This document shows positions 8,812 to 16,147 of a DNA stretch of 64,000 nucleotides, one piece after another. The position numbers and the translations under genes were made by a program. Within the stretch, counting starts at the first letter, position 1. Every line of letters begins with the position of its first letter. The DNA is from Lachnospiraceae bacterium (lineage in GTDB: Bacteria; Bacillota; Clostridia; Lachnospirales; Lachnospiraceae): assembly GCA_024687205.1 (NCBI GenBank), contig JAILES010000094.1, positions 1 to 64,000 on the forward strand, read 5' to 3'. The notes under the pieces are model-generated. The model made no database searches. It saw nothing but the letters and a program-made list of their open reading frames with translations, and had not been told where the DNA came from.

Positions 8812-8880
8812 AATGATGACCTCCTTTTTGTGGTTCCGCTGTCAGCGGTTTTCTGTGTCTTCATCATATGACCGTTCTTC

Positions 8881-9159
8881 TCAGAACCGCAAGAAACGCT
8901 CTGTAACAACGCTGTTACTCTCCGTAACATCCCATGTTTTTTCAATTTCCTCACGCGGCATCTTACCCGGAACCGCTTCCATTCCAAACATGGAGAGTGC
9001 CTGGTTTACCTTGTCCATGCGCAAAGTTTCTTTTCCCTGCTCCAGTTCACGTACGAAACGCAGTCCCAGACCGGATCTGAGTGCGAACTCTTTCTGGGTC
9101 AGCTTTGCTTCCTTACGTTTTTCCTTTATGAAAATTGCAATTTGATTCTTCTGATTCAT
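8881..9159 (-). CDS. HipB-like XRE antitoxin/regulator, without HipA
   Basis: A 92-residue HTH_3 protein that closely follows the HipB (y4mF-type) pattern: a LTQKEFALRSGLGLRFVREL helix-turn-helix, then EQGKETLRMDKVNQALSMFG. In the usual HipAB pair a HipA kinase follows immediately. Here the next gene is an unrelated XRE regulator, so the antitoxin looks orphaned. The C-terminal tail (about residues 65-92) is longer than the minimal family. A perfect palindrome 10 nt upstream of the start is a likely autoregulatory operator. Confidence 0.8.
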   Translation of the reverse strand: MNQKNQIAIFIKEKRKEAKLTQKEFALRSGLGLRFVRELEQGKETLRMDKVNQALSMFGMEAVPGKMPREEIEKTWDVTESNSVVTERFLRF

Positions 9160-9169
9160 ATCACGATAA

Positions 9170-9187
9170 TATACCCTTGCGGGTATA
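9170..9187. promoter_or_regulatory. Palindromic operator upstream of hipB-like gene
   Basis: TATACCC-TTGC-GGGTATA is a perfect 7-bp inverted repeat with a 4-nt centre. It is placed 10 nt upstream of the HipB-like start codon, where an autorepressor would block transcription or translation initiation. Confidence 0.6.
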
Positions 9188-9207
9188 AAATCAAGAAATT
9201 GTCATAT

Positions 9208-9230
9208 AACCCCGTCCCCAAGAGACCATC
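9208..9230 (-). repeat. Dispersed CCGTCCCC repeat, copy 3
   Basis: Identical over 23 bp to the copy at 8182-8204. It lies between the divergent HipB-like gene and the broken alpha/beta hydrolase. Confidence 0.75.
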
Positions 9231-9251
9231 CGCTTCCCTTTTGGAAATGGT

Positions 9252-9301
9252 TTGCAACCACCGGTTGACACATTGCAAGCCGTAGATGGTAGAATGCAAC
9301 C
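9252..9301 (+). promoter_or_regulatory. Promoter with three direct repeats spaced by 21 bp
   Basis: TTGACA (9265-9270) and TAGAAT (9290-9295) are separated by 19 nt. TTGCAACC (9252), TTGCAAGCC (9273) and ATGCAACC (9294) start exactly 21 bp apart, on the same face of the helix, across the whole promoter. The long 19-nt spacer suggests regulated recognition. Such phased repeats are typical of LytTR- or MerR-type control, but the binding protein is unknown. Confidence 0.45.
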
Positions 9302-9352
9302 GTTCTTTTATGTATGTTGGAAACAGAAAACATACAGAAAGGACGGTTTTTT

Positions 9353-10395
9353 ATGGAACAGATAAAGAAAACAGCAGTTAAGGTATTAAAAAGAGTGGGG
9401 ATCGTGGCAGCAGTTATATTGTCACTGGTACTTATCCTGATTATAAGCATGTACTTCTATAATCAGATCAGTCTGAAAAAAGAAGCAGGGCTGATCAGCC
9501 ACAAAGGAGAATACGTTGAGGTTGACGGCCACAGGATGAACCTATTAATAGAAGGAAACGGTGAAAGGACTCTGGTATTTATGTCCGGATACGGAACGCC
9601 ATCCCCGATATTGGATTTTAAACCACTGACGGAGTGCCTCAAGGATCACTACAGGATCGTAGTTGTGGAAAAGTTCGGTTATGGCTACAGTGACGATATA
9701 GATAGCGACAGGTCCGTAGATATCATGACACGTCAGGACAGGGAAGCTCTGATGAAAGCCGGGATAGATGGCCCGTACATCCTATGTGCCATTCGGCATC
9801 AGGGCTTGAGGCCATGTATTGGGCGCTGCATTACCCGGATGAAGTAGATGCTATCATAGGTCTTGATATGGCTGTTCCCGGGCAGTATGATTATATGGGC
9901 ATAGATTTTGATGATGAAAAGCCCCAGTCTCCTTCGGATTTTGAAAAAGAAAACAGCTCATACTGCTTCTGGATATATAAGATGGGGCTGATGAGGCTTA
10001 TGAAGGCGGAAGATATCTTCGCTTCGCTAAAGTCTGAGTATCTGACTGAAGAGGAAAAAGAGGAGTACAGGGCTATAGGGTATACCAGGTATGCCTTGGG
10101 TACGGATTCGACCATAATGCGTGAACAGATAAAGACGGAAGGTCTTATACGAACGCTTAAGGAATTGCACGACGGACCCGTTCCCGATATCCCTACATAT
10201 TTTTTTGTGACAGACGATCCGATGATGGAAATGCAATATGGCTCAACAGATAACTGGAGACAGGCGCACAGGGACTATCTTAAGGCTGTGACTGACGGAA
10301 AGATGAAAGAACTTCATGCCGGACATTATCTTCATACCAAGATACCGGAGCAGCTTGCTGCTGATATGACTGCTTTTATCGATTCGCTGGAATGA
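9353..10395 (+). pseudogene. Membrane-anchored alpha/beta hydrolase with a 1-nt frameshift
   Basis: The gene encodes an N-terminal membrane anchor (about residues 14-37), then an alpha/beta hydrolase core with an MSGYG oxyanion loop segment and FGYGYSD. The reading frame breaks near 9783, directly before the nucleophile elbow HSASG, which continues in the next frame with the rest of the domain to a C-terminal GHYLH (catalytic His) at 10321-10335. Restoring one base near CCTATGTGCC rejoins GPYIL to CHSASGLEA. As written, the first product ends at 9847 without a nucleophile. Either a real 1-nt deletion or a sequencing error explains it. The ribosome site AAAGGA lies 9 nt before the ATG; a longer upstream start at 9314 has no support. 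Confidence 0.8.
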
Positions 10396-10405
10396 GGTGA
10401 CAACT

Positions 10406-11209
10406 ATGATCCTATCGGAAAAAATAATGGAGTTAAGAAAAAGGAACGGCCTTTCCCAGGAGGAATTCGGGGCTGAGATCGGTGTGAGCAGACAGGCGGT
10501 ATCCAAATGGGAAATGGCTCAGAGCACGCCGGATTTCAACAAGATAATGGCTATTTCCGAATTCTTCGGTGTACCTACGGATTTTCTGCTTAAAGATGAG
10601 TATGATCTTGCATTTCTGGAAAAGAAAGAACCGGTGCATGGATCCATGAAGGAATCCTCAGATGATAAAGAGGATCACGGATCATCGGAGAAAAAAATGA
10701 TAGATCTTCCTGAGATAAACGCTTACCTTGATATGAAGAAAAACGCAGCAAAGAATTTTGTGGCAGCCATTTTCCTCTTCTGGATATCTCCCTTTGCAGG
10801 TATTTATTTCTCATATCGTAATGAAGCTCTGATACCTGCAGGCGTTGTGATCGAACTTATTATCCTGTGTATATCGGCAGTGATACTTATCATCACTTTA
10901 TGGAAGCTTTCTAAATACGGGTATCTGTTTAAAGAAGGCACCGAATTGGCCTACGGCGTACGCGGGGTAGTTGAGGAATACGCCCGGAAATTTGAGCGGG
11001 GATTTCTGCTGGGGATCATCATAGGAGTCATAAGCCTGATTTCTTTTGTTGTACCTATGGTAGCCGTGTCAGCTTTTACGGATGCAGGCGAAGCTGCCAT
11101 GATCATTGCGGCATATATTATGCTCCTGCTTTTTGCATTCGGCAGCTCCTGTATAACATATGTTTTAACTATCAATCACGGATATAAGAAAGTGTTGAAG
11201 ATCCGATGA
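10406..11209 (+). CDS. XRE regulator with C-terminal membrane domain
   Basis: A 267-residue membrane-anchored regulator. An HTH_3 domain (about residues 4-58, motif LSQEEFGAEIGVSRQAVSKWE) is joined by a polar linker (80-105) to four hydrophobic segments at about 110-130, 140-160, 195-220 and 230-255. This design is frequent in Clostridia, where the membrane part is thought to sense an envelope signal. GAGGTGA lies 5 nt before the ATG; a GTG three codons earlier is part of that site. It follows the broken hydrolase by 10 nt and is probably co-transcribed with it. Confidence 0.8.
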   Translation: MILSEKIMELRKRNGLSQEEFGAEIGVSRQAVSKWEMAQSTPDFNKIMAISEFFGVPTDFLLKDEYDLAFLEKKEPVHGSMKESSDDKEDHGSSEKKMIDLPEINAYLDMKKNAAKNFVAAIFLFWISPFAGIYFSYRNEALIPAGVVIELIILCISAVILIITLWKLSKYGYLFKEGTELAYGVRGVVEEYARKFERGFLLGIIIGVISLISFVVPMVAVSAFTDAGEAAMIIAAYIMLLLFAFGSSCITYVLTINHGYKKVLKIR

Positions 11210-11252
11210 TCTAAACATACTATATTGAATTCCATAACTTTTCCTATATTGG

Positions 11253-11276
11253 ATCGTATAAGGTTCATAATACGAT
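11253..11276. promoter_or_regulatory. Inverted repeat upstream of membrane protein gene
   Basis: ATCGTAT-N10-ATACGAT is a perfect 7-bp inverted repeat lying 20 nt before the GTG start of the next gene. It could be an operator or an AT-rich hairpin. Confidence 0.35.
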
Positions 11277-11296
11277 TATAAAGGAGTAGATCTGAG

Positions 11297-12001
11297 GTGA
11301 AAAAGAAAACGCTTATTATTTTGATAACAGTTGTAATTGCGGTTGTGCTTGCAATAACAGCCGCTATCATTTTACTTAGGATAGACGGTATCGGGCAGAC
11401 AGGTACAGAGTCTGAGTCGTTTATAAAGACTACCTTATATGGCAGTTACACTCCATGGGTAACGGGAAAGATAGGAACCCACGTTTATACTACCGATAAC
11501 GTGATCAAGAACAGGAAGCTTAGCCGGGATGAGAAAAAAGAAATCAATGAATGTCTGGAGCAGGCGGATAAAGAACTGACAGAAGATATCCTGGTAGTAG
11601 GCTGGTGCAGACTCTCCGAAAATAACAGGCTTATGTTTAATGCATATCAATATTTTGACGGAGTTGTAGTGCCGGATGTGACATACAGATTGACTCAGGA
11701 TGGAAGTCCGTGTATCAAACATACCGGTGACATCCCTGCTATCTGTTCGCTGGATACAGCCGGCATGATCGATCCCGAAGAGCTGTTTTCAACTGTTGAT
11801 GAACTGGCATTACAGCATGAATCGGAATTGAATATGGACCGGGATAAGAAAATATACGTGATCTATCATCCGGAGTATGATACCTTCAGGGATGAGCTGT
11901 ACTATTATTTCAGTATAAACGAATACAGCAGGATCAGGATCGATGCCAAAACCGGTGATATCCTGGAAGAGCATTACTTCAACGGAGAGTTCATCGATTG
12001 A
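11297..12001 (+). CDS. Membrane-anchored protein with PepSY-like C-terminus
   Basis: A 234-residue protein with an N-terminal signal anchor (about residues 5-29) and an extracellular domain. The C-terminal pattern of alternating aromatic strands followed by RIRIDAKTGDILEEHYF resembles a PepSY or YpeB-type unit, but the match is short. GTG is the start, 10 nt after AAGGAG. No lipobox is present. It lies 87 nt after the XRE-membrane regulator, with an inverted repeat between them. Function is not known. Confidence 0.55.
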   Translation: MKKKTLIILITVVIAVVLAITAAIILLRIDGIGQTGTESESFIKTTLYGSYTPWVTGKIGTHVYTTDNVIKNRKLSRDEKKEINECLEQADKELTEDILVVGWCRLSENNRLMFNAYQYFDGVVVPDVTYRLTQDGSPCIKHTGDIPAICSLDTAGMIDPEELFSTVDELALQHESELNMDRDKKIYVIYHPEYDTFRDELYYYFSINEYSRIRIDAKTGDILEEHYFNGEFID

Positions 12002-12033
12002 GGCTGAAGAAAATTGATCCTTTTGAAACAGCG

Positions 12034-12062
12034 TTGACACAGACTCTATGCCTGTGTATAAT
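12034..12062 (+). promoter_or_regulatory. Near-ideal sigma-A promoter
   Basis: TTGACA (12034-12039) and TATAAT (12057-12062) are separated by exactly 17 nt. The first ATG (12094) opens only a six-codon reading frame. The next full gene starts more than 300 nt downstream. Confidence 0.65.
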
Positions 12063-12307
12063 TTTATAAAATTCAGAAGAAGCGAGGTAATTTATGTTAA
12101 GCGTGGTGAGATAACCATTGCATGACGAACAGTGTGCGGCGGTTTTAGCCTTGACACAGTACGAACATTGCAATAAAGATTTCAGGATTGACAGTAGTTG
12201 CTGCCGTTTTGTTTCTTGCGCTTAATATCATGGAAATATCATAACCTCGTTTTTTTGTTGCCCATTTGGGAAAATATCCTTTATGAACAGAAAAAAGATG
12301 ATGTCGG
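12063..12307 (+). other. Non-coding stretch, possible gene remnant
   Basis: No intact gene is seen. It holds a six-codon frame with a ribosome site (12094-12114) and a second TTGACACAG box (12151), which repeats the upstream promoter's first nine bases. An open segment ending at 12243 would encode a hydrophobic tail (a GLTVVAAVLFLALNIM stretch), which could be the decayed end of a small membrane protein. Confidence 0.35.
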
Positions 12308-12338
12308 ACCATGATATCTATGCGCAGGATATCATGGT
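12308..12338 (+). promoter_or_regulatory. Perfect 11-bp hairpin upstream of methyltransferase
   Basis: ACCATGATATC and GATATCATGGT are perfect inverted repeats separated by 9 nt. There is no long T-run after it, so a regulatory hairpin or operator is more likely than a terminator. Confidence 0.45.
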
Positions 12339-12384
12339 TCGTTTTGCGTTATGCGGACCGGGAATAAAGAAAGGATGGATCAAA

Positions 12385-13113
12385 ATGAATAAAGAATATA
12401 AAAACAGGATTGAAAAATACAGGGAATTTTTTACAAAGGAATATCTGATGGGGCCAAACAGTCTGCGGCTTTTGGATGAGATGCTTCTGAAATATCCGTT
12501 GAAAGAAGGCGGACGTGTCATGGATCTGGGATGCGGAACGGGACTGACCAGTATGTTCCTGGCAAAGGAAGCAAAGGTCAAAGTGTTTGCGACCGATCTG
12601 TGGATCGCGGCTGCACAGAATGCCGAAAGATTCAGAAAATGGGGGATCGACGATGCGGTGATCCCCATACATGCGGATGCGAACGGGCTTCCTTATGCGG
12701 AAGGATATTTTGATGCGATAGTAAGTATCGATGCATATCACTATTTTGGCGCAAAGGAAGGAGTTTTTGCGGATAAGATACTGCCTTTTCTGAAAAAGGG
12801 CGGGGTATTCATGGCAGCGATGCCCGGCGTAAAGGAAGAATTGGCCGGCGAGCCGGCCGACCTCCTGCTGGAATGGATGGAAGGCAATAAGGATGATTAT
12901 GATACTTTCCATTGCAGGAAATGGTGGCTTGATCTTATCGGGAAAAGTGATGAATTTGAAGTGGTCATGGCTCTTGATCTGGACTGCTATGAGGAAGCCT
13001 GGAACGACTGGTTCGTATCCGGACATGAATACGGTACTAAGGATAAAGCTTTTATGGACAGGGGGATGGACAGATACCTGTCATTTATCGGAATTGTGAT
13101 ACAGAGAAAATAA
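12385..13113 (+). CDS. SAM-dependent class I methyltransferase
   Basis: A 242-residue Rossmann methyltransferase. Motif I, VMDLGCGTGL, is at about residues 45-54, with the post-I acidic residue in VFATDLW. DAIVSIDAYHYFG forms motif IV. The family is widespread in Firmicutes, often labelled small-molecule or cyclopropane-synthase-like methyltransferase, with no agreed substrate. An ATG 34 codons upstream is open but lies across the hairpin at 12308-12338 and is less conserved-looking, so the ATG after AAAGGATGGA is preferred. It is followed 9 nt later by the MutS-family gene. Confidence 0.8.
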   Translation: MNKEYKNRIEKYREFFTKEYLMGPNSLRLLDEMLLKYPLKEGGRVMDLGCGTGLTSMFLAKEAKVKVFATDLWIAAAQNAERFRKWGIDDAVIPIHADANGLPYAEGYFDAIVSIDAYHYFGAKEGVFADKILPFLKKGGVFMAAMPGVKEELAGEPADLLLEWMEGNKDDYDTFHCRKWWLDLIGKSDEFEVVMALDLDCYEEAWNDWFVSGHEYGTKDKAFMDRGMDRYLSFIGIVIQRK

Positions 13114-13122
13114 GGAGAAAAA

Positions 13123-15036
13123 ATGAATACTGAACAACAGATAGGATTTGATAAAGTAAAGGAAATGTGGGCGCAGCTGGCAATAAGCGCCTATGCAAAA
13201 GAAAAGATCGCGGGAACTTCGATCATCATGGACGAGAGTGAATTGCTCCATCAGCTGAAAGAGACCACGGATTCAAGGAACATGATCGAAAAACTGGGAA
13301 ACCCGCCTCTGCAGGACGTGACGGAGATCCGGGAGATAATGCAGGCAGCAGTCCGGGGAGACTGCCTCACACCCTATCAGCTTGAGAGGGTGGAAAAGGT
13401 GCTGGTGGTTGTGGAGCGGCTGAAACAGTACCTTGCCAGAGGAAAGCAGTATGAAAACCCGCTGGCTTATTATGATGAAAACCTGGATGAACGCAGTGAA
13501 CTCAGGGAAGAGATCGTCATGCAGATACGTAACGAAGCGGTGGATGACAGGGCTTCCAAATTACTGTTTGACTTAAGGATGAAGATCAATGCTGCACAGG
13601 AAGCTATGAAACAGAAGGCAGATCAGCTGATCAGGAACAATAAGGATATCATGGCGGATACCTATCATACGATCCGTAACGGAAGGATCTGTGTTCCGGT
13701 GAAAAAGGAATACCGTTTCAGGATACCGGGCAGTGTGATCGATAAGTCAGCTACGGGAAATACGGTCTTTATCGAGCCGGCAGCCACGGCGAAGATATTT
13801 GAGGAACTTCAGCTCATACGGGTTGAAGAGGAAAACGAGGTGTACAGGATTCTTTATACCTTAAGCAGTCTTGTGGCCGATGCACTTCCGGCCATGGAAG
13901 AAAACATGAGGATGATCGAAAAGCTGGACTTCATATTTTCCAAGGGCAAGCTGAGTCTTGATCTTGACTGTACCGCACCCGTCATTAATCTTGAACGGCG
14001 TATCGTGTTAAAGGCGGCAAGACATCCGCTGATGGACCGCACGATCAATGTCCCGCTGGATTTTGAGATGGGAGAAAAAGAAAGGGGCATAGTGATCACG
14101 GGGCCGAATACCGGAGGAAAGACTGTCGCGATCAAAACCGTCATGATCAACTGCTATATGGCGCAATGCGGCCTTCACGTCTGCTGCGGAGATGCCGATA
14201 TCTGCATGAACAGTAATTATCTGTCGGACATAGGGGACGGACAGGATCTTTCGGAGAACCTGTCCACCTTTTCGGCACATATTAAAAATGTGCTGGCTAT
14301 ACTTGCTGCAGCAGACAGGGACAGCTTCGTGATCATGGATGAGCTGGGATCCGGAACCGATCCGGCGGAAGGAATGGGCATCGCGGTTGCGATCCTTACT
14401 GAATTACTGAAGAGCGGAGCTAATTTTCTGGTCACGACACATTATCCGGAGATCAAGGATTTTGCATCGAAAAATGAGAATATAGTAAATGCCCGTATGA
14501 CCTTTGATAAGGAAACATTGATGCCTACCTACCGGATGGTGATAGGTGAAGCAGGAGAAAGCTGTGCGTTTTACATCGCCGACCGGCTGGGGATGCCGGG
14601 ATATATGCTGGAAACCGCTGCCAAAGCCGCATACGGAGAGGACGCAGCTGTAAGTTACAGTTTCGGAAAAGGACGGGAACTGAAAAAGAGCCATACGCCA
14701 AAGATCACCAAAGTGAAAAAAGAAAGTGTCAGTACAAAGCTGAATACGCTTTACAATATCGGTGACAGTGTAATGGTGTTTCCGGATAAGAAGATAGGGA
14801 TAGTCTGTGAAACGGTGAATAACAAAGGAACTCTCCGGGTACAGGTGGCCGGCCGGAAGTTCTGGATCAATCATAAAAGGGTTAAGCTTCATGTTAAGGC
14901 AGAGGAACTGTATCCCGAAGACTATGACTTTTCCATCATCTTTGACAGTGTGGAGGAGCGTAAGATCCGTCATGACATGCAGCGCAAATATACCGAAGAT
15001 GTGATCGTGACGGAGCGGGAAGATCAAAAGCGCTGA
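13123..15036 (+). CDS. MutS-family ATPase (MutS2-like, lacking Smr domain)
   Basis: A 637-residue MutS-family protein. It has the helical lever/core region (about 20-300), Walker A GPNTGGKT at about 326-333, a Walker B/signature MDELGSGTDPAEG at about 405-417, and the switch VTTHYPEIKDFA. The C-terminal 120 residues form a small beta-rich domain (GDSVMVFPDKKIGIV) like that of MutS2, but the Smr nuclease domain that ends canonical MutS2 (about 780 residues) is missing. The mismatch-recognition domain I of MutS is also absent. This suggests a role in recombination control or ribosome rescue, not canonical mismatch repair. It follows the methyltransferase by 9 nt, with AAGGAGA before the ATG. 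Confidence 0.85.
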   Translation: MNTEQQIGFDKVKEMWAQLAISAYAKEKIAGTSIIMDESELLHQLKETTDSRNMIEKLGNPPLQDVTEIREIMQAAVRGDCLTPYQLERVEKVLVVVERLKQYLARGKQYENPLAYYDENLDERSELREEIVMQIRNEAVDDRASKLLFDLRMKINAAQEAMKQKADQLIRNNKDIMADTYHTIRNGRICVPVKKEYRFRIPGSVIDKSATGNTVFIEPAATAKIFEELQLIRVEEENEVYRILYTLSSLVADALPAMEENMRMIEKLDFIFSKGKLSLDLDCTAPVINLERRIVLKAARHPLMDRTINVPLDFEMGEKERGIVITGPNTGGKTVAIKTVMINCYMAQCGLHVCCGDADICMNSNYLSDIGDGQDLSENLSTFSAHIKNVLAILAAADRDSFVIMDELGSGTDPAEGMGIAVAILTELLKSGANFLVTTHYPEIKDFASKNENIVNARMTFDKETLMPTYRMVIGEAGESCAFYIADRLGMPGYMLETAAKAAYGEDAAVSYSFGKGRELKKSHTPKITKVKKESVSTKLNTLYNIGDSVMVFPDKKIGIVCETVNNKGTLRVQVAGRKFWINHKRVKLHVKAEELYPEDYDFSIIFDSVEERKIRHDMQRKYTEDVIVTEREDQKR

Positions 15037-15045
15037 CATGATCAA

Positions 15046-15074
15046 TTGCGTTTAAGATAATTATTGGTTATGAT
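15046..15074 (+). promoter_or_regulatory. Promoter of the AraC-family gene
   Basis: TTGCGT (15046-15051) and TATGAT (15069-15074) are separated by 17 nt, about 70 nt upstream of the start codon. Confidence 0.45.
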
Positions 15075-15144
15075 AAGAGAGCAAAAAAAGTCGAGAGAAA
15101 AAATCCTGCGATAGAGTATTATAGGCTCACAAGGAGTTAAGCAG

Positions 15145-16038
15145 ATGGACGAACAAAGAGAAGCGGTCAGAAAAATGCAGGACTATATCCGGGAACATGT
15201 TCAGGAGGAGATAAGGATCGAGGATCTTGCAGAAGCATCGGCATTTTCACCCTGGTATGCAAGACGATTATTCCAGAAGTATCTGAATATGACACCGGCA
15301 GTTTACATCAGGCGCCTGAAACTGTCAAAGTCCGCATTAAGACTGAGAGATGAAAAAGTGACCGTTCTGGATGTCGCCCTGGATATGGGATTCGGAAGTG
15401 TTGACGGTTACCAGAGGGCATTCCGAAGAGAATTCGGATGTAACCCGAAGGAGTATTCCACGAGTCCGGTTCCTGTCTGGCTGTTTACACCTTCCCTGAT
15501 CGAAAACAAGTCAACCAAAGAAAGGAATGTGAGCGACATGAGTGTAAACAAAGATATCAGAAACGTATTTATCCAGGTGATCGAGAAACCGGCAAGAAAG
15601 GTGATCATCAAGCGTGGAATCAAGGCAAATGAATACTTCAGTTATTGCGAAGAGGTAGGCTGTGATGTATGGGGGCTGCTGACGAGCATTAAGTCGATCA
15701 GCGGGGAGCCGGTATGTATGTGGCTGCCGAAGCATTTAAGAAAGCCGGTGACGAACGAGTATGTACAGGGTGTGGAAGTAGAGAGCGACTACAACGGAAG
15801 CGTACCGAAAGGGTTTGAGATCATCGAGCTGCCTGCGGCAAAGTATCTTTTGTTCCGTGGGGAACCCTTTGCGGACGAAGATTATGAGCAGGCGATCACA
15901 GAAATCTGGCAGGCAGAAAAGAAGTATGATCCCGCTTTTATCGGATATGAGTGGGATGAGGAAAATCCGAGGATCCAGCTGGAGCCCCGAGGAAAGAGAG
16001 GATATATCGAGCTGGTACCGGTGAAAGAGCTGTCTTAA
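15145..16038 (+). CDS. AraC-family regulator with GyrI-like effector domain
   Basis: A 297-residue regulator. Two AraC helix-turn-helix motifs lie in residues 8-105 (second: VTVLDVALDMGFGSVDGYQRAFRREFG region). Residues about 135-297 resemble the GyrI-like/SOUL-type small-molecule-binding domain, with the ending GYIELVPV. This arrangement matches the Rob/MarA-like 'AraC plus GyrI-like' regulators that respond to hydrophobic drugs or effectors. AAGGAG lies 9 nt before the ATG. It is a single gene with its own promoter and a terminator downstream. No adjacent efflux target is visible. Confidence 0.88.
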   Translation: MDEQREAVRKMQDYIREHVQEEIRIEDLAEASAFSPWYARRLFQKYLNMTPAVYIRRLKLSKSALRLRDEKVTVLDVALDMGFGSVDGYQRAFRREFGCNPKEYSTSPVPVWLFTPSLIENKSTKERNVSDMSVNKDIRNVFIQVIEKPARKVIIKRGIKANEYFSYCEEVGCDVWGLLTSIKSISGEPVCMWLPKHLRKPVTNEYVQGVEVESDYNGSVPKGFEIIELPAAKYLLFRGEPFADEDYEQAITEIWQAEKKYDPAFIGYEWDEENPRIQLEPRGKRGYIELVPVKELS

Positions 16039-16063
16039 TAAATTGTAAGTCGTAGGGAAAAAT

Positions 16064-16095
16064 GGTATACTAATTCTTTAGTGTACCGTTTTTTT
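16064..16095 (+). terminator. Rho-independent terminator after the AraC-family gene
   Basis: GGTATACT-N8-AGTGTACC pairs over 8 bp with one wobble, and the stem extends into flanking A and T runs. Seven T residues follow directly (16089-16095). It separates the regulator from uvrB. Confidence 0.7.
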
Positions 16096-16147
16096 ATACC
16101 TTGCGCAGGCAGGAATTTTAAATATACGTTTTGAGGATTTTTAACAT

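Noticed and set aside
9780..9790. Programmed ribosomal frameshift in the hydrolase.
   Set aside because: No slippery heptamer or downstream pseudoknot is visible.
12094..12114. Six-codon frame as a leader peptide of an attenuator.
   Set aside because: It has no codon bias or adjacent terminator-antiterminator pair.
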